From an uncultured Coriobacteriaceae bacterium (GTDB lineage Bacteria; Actinomycetota; Coriobacteriia; Coriobacteriales; Atopobiaceae): a stretch of 64,000 nucleotides of DNA. Positions 1 through 6,449 of this stretch are shown here, in pieces; positions within the stretch are counted from its first letter, which is position 1; every line of letters begins with the position of its first letter. Position numbers and translations under genes: made by a program. Location: contig CACYTH010000003.1 of assembly GCA_902777325.1 (NCBI GenBank), forward strand, positions 147,005 to 211,004. Direction: 5' to 3'. Under the pieces are notes generated by a model, which worked only from the letters and a program-made list of their open reading frames with translations, was not told the origin of the DNA and searched no databases.

Positions 1-981
1 CATGCGACCTTAGCCCATCTGCTGCAGATGCGCGAGCAGCTCTCCCTCAGGCATGCCATCCAAAGGCAGCTCATGGCGTTCGAGCGCGAGCTGTGCAACA
101 GCAACAGGTTCTTTCCTCGCACGGACATCCTGAACTGGGTCGATGCGATCGCCCCCATGGTGCTTAGGACCCTTGAGCCTGGCTCGATGCTCTTTCGTGG
201 CCGGATCATCACCAAGGCGGACGAGGACAAGTTCCTGGCACCCGTCTACCATGCGCTTGGCGTCTATATCGAGGACGACGAGGGCGACCTCGGTCACACG
301 CGGTTTGCCGAGGCGTACGTCCAACAGGAGATCGAGCGCCTGAAGGCGGGGGAGGCTGCTCTGGACCACGCCTCCTTCGAGGACAGGATCAAGGCCTTCA
401 GGGCCAAGGGGTGGTGGGGCTACGGCAAGCGGGAGTCCGATGCCGCTCCCTCGGATGCCACGGGAAACGGCCGCATCAACCCGGCGGGCATCAGCTATCT
501 CTACGCCTCCAACCGGCGGGAGACGGCCGCCCTCGAGGCGCGTCCTCACATCTCGCAGATGGTGAGCATCGCCGAGGTGATGACCACCGACAAGATCGTG
601 CTCTTTGACCTCACGCGCGACGTCTTTGCGGACGACGAGTCTCCCGACGACCAGACCAAGATGTTCCGCAAGCTCCTCGCGCACTACTTCTCCCGGCCCA
701 ACTACTCGGGCGACCAAGCGTACCTGGTGACGCAGTACATCAGCGAGTACGTGAAGGGACGCATTGCGCAGACGACAGGCTTGCACTTCGATGGCATCTG
801 CTTCAGCAGCTCGCTCGACCGCCAGGGCACCAACTACGTGATCTTTGACACGAAGGAGAGCCCCAAGTACGAGATCGTCTCGTCCTCCCTCGAGAAGGTG
901 ATGGACATGCAGGGCACGCTCGAGACCTATCTGCCCATGAGCGACGCCACGGTCCGCGGGCTGATGGACGCGACGTTCTGA
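1..981 (+). CDS. RES-domain protein, 5' end outside the window
   Basis: The frame is open to the first base of the window, so the gene begins upstream; the first ATG inside is at 28. The C-terminal half carries the RES domain: LFRGRI near 190, then NPAGISYLYAS and TAALEARPH, which give the Arg, Tyr and Glu of the family, and later FDGICFSSSLDRQG. Known RES proteins fold like ADP-ribosyltransferases, and characterised toxins of the RES-Xre type degrade NAD+. This one is longer than the stand-alone toxins, over 320 residues with a helical N-terminal region, and so resembles the larger HEPN/RES-N type. No Xre antitoxin is visible downstream; one could lie upstream. Family assignment is good; whether it is a toxin is unknown. 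Confidence 0.75.
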   Translation, partial: HATLAHLLQMREQLSLRHAIQRQLMAFERELCNSNRFFPRTDILNWVDAIAPMVLRTLEPGSMLFRGRIITKADEDKFLAPVYHALGVYIEDDEGDLGHTRFAEAYVQQEIERLKAGEAALDHASFEDRIKAFRAKGWWGYGKRESDAAPSDATGNGRINPAGISYLYASNRRETAALEARPHISQMVSIAEVMTTDKIVLFDLTRDVFADDESPDDQTKMFRKLLAHYFSRPNYSGDQAYLVTQYISEYVKGRIAQTTGLHFDGICFSSSLDRQGTNYVIFDTKESPKYEIVSSSLEKVMDMQGTLETYLPMSDATVRGLMDATF

Positions 982-1058
982 TACGCCAGTATTTCCTACC
1001 TGAAATAAATGGTGCTCGCGGTTATGCCGATGCTGCCAAAGCCAGCAAAGGCCACCTT

Positions 1059-1958
1059 TTATGCGAGCACCTTCCAGTATCCGCCGCGTGGGGGTCCGAT
1101 TCGCTCGATGGCGCCATTTGCCTTCAACGACGCCAAGAGGCGTTCAACGTGACGTTTGCTTACCCCGAGTTGCAAAGCAGCCTGAGAGGCAGAAAGGGAC
1201 GGATCTCTTTTCAACAATTCAAGCAGGGCACTCGTTGTGGTATCACCGACATTATCACCGACATTATCACCGACATGGAGAAGGCTCGTTTGCTTGAGTT
1301 GGTGTAAGTTGTTTTGCGCCTCAACCAAAGCATCTCGGGTCGCCTCGAGCATGTACTCAATAAACAATGTGGCGTCACCAGTGTTGGAGAAGCCGAGTAC
1401 CTGATAGTAGTCTTGTCTTCGGTTGTCCACCATGGTCTCCACGGGGAGCCATGCGAGTATTGGCTTCCATGTATAGGTGATAAGGGTGTGCCAGAGTCTT
1501 CCGGTGCGTCCGTTGCCATCGGAAAACGGGTGGATGCATTCGAATGCGCAATGGAAGAAACACGCCTTGATCAGAGGATGGTCATGCGATGTGGCAAGCC
1601 ACGTAAAGAGCTCGTCCATGGCAGCTGGCACCTCGTCTGGCTCTGTACCAGCATGAATGAGAAATGGTCCAGTGTACACGCAAACTCTCATCTTGCGGCA
1701 GCCACCCGCATCAGACGTGATGCCCCCCATCATGATTCCATGGGCAGCGAGTAGGTCATGCTGAGCCAAGGGATTGAGGTGCTCAATGAGACAAGGTTTC
1801 CTCCCGTTTGATAGGCGAAATGTCTTGGCTATCCCATGGTCTTTTGATAGGCGAAATGTCTTGGCTATCCCATGGTCTTGGCTTCTAGTAACTAAGCATA
1901 CCGCTTGCCCAAGACATAAACGTTGGCTCTCCCAGGTAGCAAGACGGACGCATGGCAA
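1059..1958 (-). pseudogene. Fic-family protein, 5'-truncated
   Basis: Recognisable Fic sequence begins only at about position 1790 (read leftwards) with the helix that precedes AHGIMMGG. The AMP-transfer motif HPFSDGNGRTGR is intact, followed by a linker with short DNVG repeats and a C-terminal winged helix (LGVSKRHVERLLASL). Family members usually have about 90 more N-terminal residues, including the helix with the inhibitory S/TxxxE/D motif. Here that part is replaced by low-complexity sequence containing a 36-bp tandem duplication, and no ribosome binding site precedes the first ATG at 1958. I read it as a 5'-deleted remnant. A shorter product lacking the autoinhibitory helix is possible but no good start is visible. 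Confidence 0.7.
1807..1878. repeat. 36-bp perfect tandem duplication
   Basis: Two identical adjacent 36-bp copies (1807-1842 and 1843-1878). They lie at the broken 5' end of the Fic gene and would encode a 12-residue repeat in that frame. There is no spacer, so it is not a CRISPR unit. It probably arose by slippage or at the rearrangement that removed the Fic 5' end. Confidence 0.85.
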
Positions 1959-1985
1959 AGCCCCGCACGGGTTCGTGCGGGGCTT
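1958..1985 (-). terminator. Hairpin terminator
   Basis: Perfect 11-bp stem (1958-1968 with 1975-1985), GC-rich, six-base loop. It lies just past the stop of the EIIC stub on the minus strand, with only a short T run, and also before the Fic remnant. Confidence 0.65.
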
Positions 1986-2024
1986 AGGAAGGAAGGTCTT
2001 TCAGGGAGTGTCTTTGCGGAGTGC

Positions 2025-2393
2025 CTAGGCGGCGTTGGCCTCGTTCTCGGCCTCCTTCTCGAGGCACTTCTTCTCGTAGGCCCTCCAGAAGGGCAGGTAG
2101 ATGACCAGGCCGATGACGAAGGCGAGCACGGGGAGCAGCGCCGTCTTGATGTCGCCGGTGCCGAGGGGTCCCAGCAGGAAGGGAGGAGTGGCCCAGGGGA
2201 GTGCGGCGAAGAAGCGGCCGAAGAAGCCCACCATGGTCAGGCCGTAGCCCACTGCCATGCTGATGGAGGCGGAGAGGATGAACGGGATCATGAGGTAGGG
2301 GTTGAGGGCCAGGGGCAGACCGAAGACGACCGGCTCGACGACGGTGAAGATCGCAGGGGGCAGGCAGGCGATGCCAAGGGTCTTGTGGTACAT
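2025..2393 (-). pseudogene. PTS lactose/cellobiose-type EIIC, C-terminal stub
   Basis: The frame encodes 122 residues that match only the end of a lactose/cellobiose-family EIIC permease: LPPAIFTVVEPVVFGLP corresponds to the conserved FNINEPVIFGLP segment, followed by LNPYLMIPF and PWATPPFL. Intact family members have about 420-450 residues with ten membrane segments; here the first 300 or so are absent. Upstream of 2393 there is no continuing homology, so the gene has been cut by a deletion or rearrangement. It ends at a GC-rich hairpin. No EIIA or EIIB gene is adjacent. It is a relic of a beta-glucoside or chitobiose uptake system. Confidence 0.75.
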
Positions 2394-2407
2394 CGGTTAC
2401 GTTTTCG

Positions 2408-2436
2408 TTGACCTCGCTATACGATGCGCTTAGATA
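2408..2436 (+). promoter_or_regulatory. Candidate promoter for the ADP-ribosylglycohydrolase gene
   Basis: TTGACC (2408-2413), 17 bases, then TAGATA (2431-2436) resemble a sigma-70 promoter. It would give a leader of about 105 bases before the ATG at 2548. Confidence 0.35.
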
Positions 2437-2547
2437 TAGAGCCAATACCTATGAAGTACGTCATGATATAGTTTTGAAGCATGGATATGACGTGGCTGCG
2501 CAGGTGCGGTGTCCACGGCTGTGCGCGATGCGCGAGGGGAGACGGAT

Positions 2548-3567
2548 ATGTCGGATGACGTGCGCAAAGACAAGTGCCAGGGATGCCTTGTGGGTGGAGC
2601 CGTGGGCGACGCGCTGGGCTATCCCGTGGAGTTCATGAGCTACGAGTGCATCTGCCGGCAGTTTGGGTCCTCTGGCATCCGCTCGTATTGGCTGGAGGAG
2701 ACGGGCGGTGTCGCGCTCTTCTCGGACGATACGCAGATGACGCTCTTTACGGCGGCGGCGCTTCTTGCTGCTGGGCACGAGGCGGGCCGCAAGAAGGTTC
2801 GCTCGAACGTGCACCGCTCGTATGTCGACTGGCTGCACACGCAAGATCGCAGCGTAGAGCCCTACGGTGTCTCGGAGCTGCTGGACGAGAGGCAGCTCTA
2901 CTCCCGTCGCGCGCCAGGCAACACCTGCCTTTCCGCCTTGCGCAGCGGCCGGAAGGGCACACCAAGCCAGCCCATCAACGGCAGCAAGGGCTGTGGCGGC
3001 GTGATGCGCGTGGCGCCGCTGGGGCTCTGGGAGGCTGATCCAGAGCGTGCGGCCCTGCTCGCCGCCGACGCAGCGGCAATCACGCACGGGCATCCCATGG
3101 GGTGGATCCCTGCGGGCGCCCTTGCATGGATCGTCAACCGCTGCCTCTACGCGGAGGTCGAGAGTCTTGCGGGCGTCATTGCGGAGTGTGCCGACAATCT
3201 GCCCCTGTTGTTCCACTCGCAGGCGGACGCCGCTGCAGACATGGCAGGGCAGCTCAGGCGTGCCGCGGAGCTGGCTGACAACGAGGACGCCGACAGCGTG
3301 AATATCCCCTTGCTGGGTGAGGGTTGGGTGGGCGACGAGGCGCTTGCCATATCGGCGTACGCCTGCCTGCGCCACCCTGACGACTTCTCGGAGGCGGTCA
3401 TTGCCGCCGTAAATCACGGAGGAGACGCCGACTCGACGGGAGCAATCGCCGGCAACATCATGGGCGCGTGGCTTGGGCTTGGCGCCATTGATGCGCGCTG
3501 GACCGACGACCTCGAGCTTCGTGAGCTTCTGCTTCAGATCGGATCCGCGCTGGCCGAGTGCCGCTAG
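2548..3567 (+). CDS. ADP-ribosylglycohydrolase family protein (DraG/ARH fold)
   Basis: 339 residues. The family removes ADP-ribose from proteins, nucleic acids or small molecules using a binuclear magnesium centre. Metal-binding motifs are visible: GGAVGDALGYPVEF near residues 16-29, SDDTQ at 59-63 and GGDADSTGA near residue 296. I chose the ATG at 2548 because AGGGGAG lies seven bases upstream; an in-frame GTG at 2509 has no such site. The LysR gene starts 29 bases downstream, so the two may be co-transcribed. The substrate cannot be told from sequence; other genes in the window (RES, SirTM, macrodomain) also handle ADP-ribose or NAD. Confidence 0.88.
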   Translation: MSDDVRKDKCQGCLVGGAVGDALGYPVEFMSYECICRQFGSSGIRSYWLEETGGVALFSDDTQMTLFTAAALLAAGHEAGRKKVRSNVHRSYVDWLHTQDRSVEPYGVSELLDERQLYSRRAPGNTCLSALRSGRKGTPSQPINGSKGCGGVMRVAPLGLWEADPERAALLAADAAAITHGHPMGWIPAGALAWIVNRCLYAEVESLAGVIAECADNLPLLFHSQADAAADMAGQLRRAAELADNEDADSVNIPLLGEGWVGDEALAISAYACLRHPDDFSEAVIAAVNHGGDADSTGAIAGNIMGAWLGLGAIDARWTDDLELRELLLQIGSALAECR

Positions 3568-3596
3568 ATACGCGCCTTATCAAGAGGGGATAACCG

Positions 3597-4490
3597 ATGG
3601 AACTCCGCACGCTTCGCTACTTTTTGGCCGTGGCCTACGAGGGCAACATCTCTCGGGCGGCCGAGTCGCTCTACATCGCGCAGCCGTCGCTCTCGCGCCA
3701 GATCCAGAGTCTGGAGAAGGAGCTGGGTTGCCAGCTGTTCGTCCGCAAGAGCCACCGTGTGGAGCTGACGCCCGAGGGCCTTGAGCTGCGCAGCCGCGCC
3801 ACCGAGGTGCTTGAGATGGTTGGGCGCATAGAGGACGAGTTTGCCCAGCGCGATGCCGAGGCCATCACAGGTGACGTGCACATCGTGGCAGCGGAGACGG
3901 CCGGCATGCGTCTGGTGGCGCGTGTGATCGCTGATATTCACGAGGCGCATCCGCAAATCGAGTTCCACCTGCATACGGGTGACGACCTGCAGGCCTCTGA
4001 CATGCTGGACAAGGGCTTGGCCGACTTTGCGGTCATCTGCCAGCCGGCGAACCTCGTCAGCTATCACGTGCGCGACCTGCCCGACAGGGATGTCTGGGGC
4101 GTGATCATGCGTGCGGATGACCCGCTAGCCGATGAGACGGGCATCACCCCGGCACAGCTCGCCAAGCGCTCGGCCTACTTCAGCCGTCAGCAGGTGAGCC
4201 TTTCTCACGAGACCAATCCCCTGCGCAACTGGCTGGGCCACTACCGTGGCCATACCAAGCAGGTGGGAACGCTCGACCTCGTGCGCAACGCCGGGGCGAT
4301 GGTGGCGGCCGGCGACGCACTGGCTGTCACGTTCCAAGGCATCGGTGGTTACGATGGTGACGAACTGGCCTTTCGTCCCTTTGAGCCGCGGCTTGAGACG
4401 GGCTCCGTCTTTGCCTGGAAGCGCCACCGCACCTTCAGCGAGGCCAGCCGCGTGTTCCTCGACGCGATGCGCGCCCAGCTGGAGGGGTAG
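3597..4490 (+). CDS. LysR-family transcriptional regulator
   Basis: 297 residues, a normal length for the family. Residues 1-60 form the winged helix-turn-helix (RAAESLYIAQPSLSRQIQSL), followed by a periplasmic-binding-like effector domain from about residue 90. GGGG-rich ribosome binding site before the ATG. It follows the ADP-ribosylglycohydrolase gene and converges on an aldo/keto reductase gene. LysR proteins usually control a divergent neighbour, and there is none here, so the target is unclear; self-regulation or control of its own upstream gene is possible. Confidence 0.9.
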   Translation: MELRTLRYFLAVAYEGNISRAAESLYIAQPSLSRQIQSLEKELGCQLFVRKSHRVELTPEGLELRSRATEVLEMVGRIEDEFAQRDAEAITGDVHIVAAETAGMRLVARVIADIHEAHPQIEFHLHTGDDLQASDMLDKGLADFAVICQPANLVSYHVRDLPDRDVWGVIMRADDPLADETGITPAQLAKRSAYFSRQQVSLSHETNPLRNWLGHYRGHTKQVGTLDLVRNAGAMVAAGDALAVTFQGIGGYDGDELAFRPFEPRLETGSVFAWKRHRTFSEASRVFLDAMRAQLEG

Positions 4491-4530
4491 AAACTGCTAT
4501 TCCGTTCGGGCGGCGTGGCAGATTATTGAA

Positions 4531-4564
4531 GGCGGCGACCCCACAGTGCCGTGGGGTCGCCGCC
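4531..4564. terminator. Bidirectional hairpin terminator
   Basis: Perfect 14-bp stem (4531-4544 with 4551-4564) with a six-base loop, between the convergent LysR and aldo/keto reductase genes. Confidence 0.75.
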
Positions 4565-4587
4565 ATTCGGTCGCTTTGAGCTTTTTG

Positions 4588-5571
4588 TTACTGCTGGCCA
4601 AACCTCTCGGGATGCATCTCGTCGAGGCGCGCTTCAATGTCGGCCATCTCGTCGGGCGTGAGGATGATGTCGGCAGCCGCGAGGTTCTCGCGCATGCGGG
4701 CGGGGTTGGTGGTGCCGGGGATGGGTACGAGGTACGGGCGCTTGTTGAGGATCCAGGCGAGGCAGAGCTGAGTCCAGGTGCACTCGTGCTTCTGGGAGTA
4801 CTCCTCCAGCAGGGCGTAGAGCGGTGCCGCCTCGGCCACGCCCCTCTCCGAGTACTGCGGAATGAAGCGACGGAAGTCGTCGCCCTCGCGCATGAGGTGC
4901 TTGATGTCCGCCGGTGCGGTGAGGAAGCCCTTCATGAGCGGGGTGTAGGTGGTGGCGGCGATGCCGAGCTCCTCGAGCACGGGGAAGAGCTTCTCGGTGT
5001 CGCGGTTGGCCATGTTGAGCTTGTTCTGGATGACCGCGACGGGCGTGACGGCATGCGCGCGGCGCAGGTAGTCTGGATCGGTGACCTCGGAGATGCCCCA
5101 GGCGAGTACCTTGCCTTCCTTCATGAGCTCGCCCACGACTCCGGCCAGCTCCTCCGGACTCACGCGCTCGTCGCGACGCGCCTGGTAGAGGATGTCCAGA
5201 TGATCGGTGCGCAGCTGGCGCAGGCTCGTCTCCACAGTCTTACGAATGACGGCTTCGGAGGAGTCGTAGACGAAGGTGTGGCCCGGGCCAATCTTGACGC
5301 CGAACTTGGTGGCGATGGTCACCTGGTCGCGCACGGGCTCCAGCGCCTCGCCCACCACGAGCTCGTTGTTGGCGTCGTTACCAGCGCGGGTGACGCCCGT
5401 GTACATGCCTGACGTGTCGAAGTAGGTGTAGCCGGCATCCACTGCCTCGCGCACAACGCGCACGGCGTCATCGTGCTCCATGGCGTAGCCGTGGGCATGC
5501 GAGAGTCCCATGCAGCCGTAACCCACTGCACTGATCTCAAACCCGCTGGTACCCAAAGTCCTTGTCTGCAT
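4588..5571 (-). CDS. Aldo/keto reductase family protein, catalytic His replaced
   Basis: 327 residues, TIM-barrel NADPH-dependent oxidoreductase family. Of the catalytic tetrad, Asp52, Tyr57 (DTSGMYT) and Lys89 (ATKFG) are present. The position where close relatives carry His in a YYQHR motif reads LYQARRD, so His is replaced by Ala131. The start at 5571 is preceded by GGAGGGG; an upstream ATG at 5607 has none. The C-terminal IPGTTNPARMREN matches the cofactor-binding segment. Activity may be lowered or altered; binding of NADPH should be kept. It is monocistronic and convergent with the LysR gene. Confidence 0.85.
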   Translation of the reverse strand: MQTRTLGTSGFEISAVGYGCMGLSHAHGYAMEHDDAVRVVREAVDAGYTYFDTSGMYTGVTRAGNDANNELVVGEALEPVRDQVTIATKFGVKIGPGHTFVYDSSEAVIRKTVETSLRQLRTDHLDILYQARRDERVSPEELAGVVGELMKEGKVLAWGISEVTDPDYLRRAHAVTPVAVIQNKLNMANRDTEKLFPVLEELGIAATTYTPLMKGFLTAPADIKHLMREGDDFRRFIPQYSERGVAEAAPLYALLEEYSQKHECTWTQLCLAWILNKRPYLVPIPGTTNPARMRENLAAADIILTPDEMADIEARLDEMHPERFGQQ

Positions 5572-5734
5572 CTTGCTGCCCCTCCGTCTGGTTTCCTCTG
5601 ATTTCATTCAAGCAGCTTAGAGAAGGCATGTCTAATGCCTATCAAAAATCATTAGTGATGCAGTATTGGTATGATTTAAGCGTGTCGGCAACATTGGTAG
5701 CGGTCAGCCGTATTGATCGTGTAAGCGGGTGACA

Positions 5735-5929
5735 ACCAGAGTGGCAGGATTTACGCGTTTTGGCAATCGGGCTGTCCGATGTCCGCGGCACGTGCGTCAC
5801 GGATAAAGCTGGTCTCGGAAAATCGCAGGTAAATGAGCTGCAGCAAGTACCAAGAAAATACCGAGAAACGAGTGGTGCGGACCATCCTGGAAATCGATTG
5901 CCAAAACGCGTAAATCCTGCCGCTCTGGT
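5735..5929. repeat. 195-bp MITE-like element with 35-bp terminal inverted repeats
   Basis: The first 35 bases (5735-5769) and the last 35 (5895-5929) are inverted copies with a single mismatch; weaker complementarity continues outward and inward. The 125-bp centre has no credible gene. The size and the terminal repeats fit a miniature transposable element or a mobile palindromic repeat. I see no clear target-site duplication and no transposase in the window. Confidence 0.55.
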
Positions 5930-6019
5930 CGACCCGCGCTCCACGACCCACGCCACAGTCATCGGTTCAATGCCTGTTGCGTTGGGTACCCTAGCCTCGT
6001 CTGATGTGTTCCGAATCGG

Positions 6020-6114
6020 AACTGCTCACAACCTCGTGTGTTGTGAGCAGTTCTGCCATAAAAAGGCAGTTGAGAAGAGGTGGTTTGCTCACAATAAGGC
6101 AGTTGTGAGCAGTT
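6020..6114. repeat. Cluster of TTGTGAGCAGTT half-sites
   Basis: A 13-bp perfect inverted repeat (6020-6032 and 6040-6052) and another inverted pair (6087-6094 and 6103-6110) share the core TTGTGAGC. Two of the copies continue as AGTTCTGC or AGTTTTGC, and an AAGGCAGTTG motif occurs twice. The arrangement looks like an operator array left from a lost regulated gene. Confidence 0.5.
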
Positions 6115-6162
6115 TTGCAGAGTCCTGTCTTGACTTTGTGCGACGGGGAGGTTACTCAGGGC

Positions 6163-6390
6163 GGGGGCAAGACTGGTGTCGTCACTTGCTTCAAGCACTT
6201 TCCCGGCGCCGGTGACGGCAGCGACTTCCACAAGGCGATTCCCATCACGCTGGAGCGGCTGGAGAACGAGGGCCTCGGCGCTTTTGTAACCGCCGTCGAA
6301 AACGATGCTGACATGGTCATGACCTCTGTCTGCACCTTCCCCGCCTTCGACGACGAGGTGCTCTACGCGCGCGGCACGGGTGCGGCGTAG
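6163..6390 (+). pseudogene. Glycoside hydrolase family 3 (NagZ-like) fragment
   Basis: About 75 residues match the middle of GH3 beta-N-acetylhexosaminidases: CFKHFPGAGDGSDFH corresponds to the conserved KHFPG-GD-DSH region and FVTAVENDADMVMTS to the following strand. The rest of the usual 350 or more residues is missing on both sides. There is no start signal. It is a remnant, perhaps of an N-acetylglucosaminide or beta-glucoside utilisation gene. Confidence 0.6.
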
Positions 6391-6449
6391 CGGGAGCCCG
6401 ATCGACCGATTGCGTCGAGCCCCGCCCTGTGTGGCTGCGGCCCTCGTGG

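Larger units (their letters stand above)
5608..6449. other. 842-bp region without an intact gene
   Basis: This gap between the aldo/keto reductase and mgtA holds three things: a 195-bp inverted-repeat element (5735-5929), a cluster of TTGTGAGCAGTT half-sites (6020-6114) and a GH3-type remnant (about 6163-6390). No open frame here has a ribosome binding site and a believable protein. It looks like a decayed accessory segment. Confidence 0.6.

Noticed and set aside
1240..1275. 12-bp repeats in the Fic gene as a binding array
   Set aside because: They encode the DNVG repeats that are common in the linker of this Fic subtype.
1807..1878. Two 36-bp repeats considered as a CRISPR remnant
   Set aside because: The copies are directly adjacent without a spacer and no cas gene is near.
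4246..5412. Long frames antisense to real genes, such as 4246-5412 plus, 7596-9332 plus and 53812-55932 plus
   Set aside because: They are overlaps on the other strand of clearly identified genes, lack ribosome binding sites and have the biased composition expected of high-GC shadows.
3597..5571. LysR as regulator of the aldo/keto reductase through a shared promoter
   Set aside because: The two genes are convergent and separated by a terminator, so they do not share a promoter region.
5751..5951. 66-residue minus-strand frame inside the inverted-repeat element as a gene
   Set aside because: No ribosome binding site, and both ends of the frame are the terminal repeats themselves.
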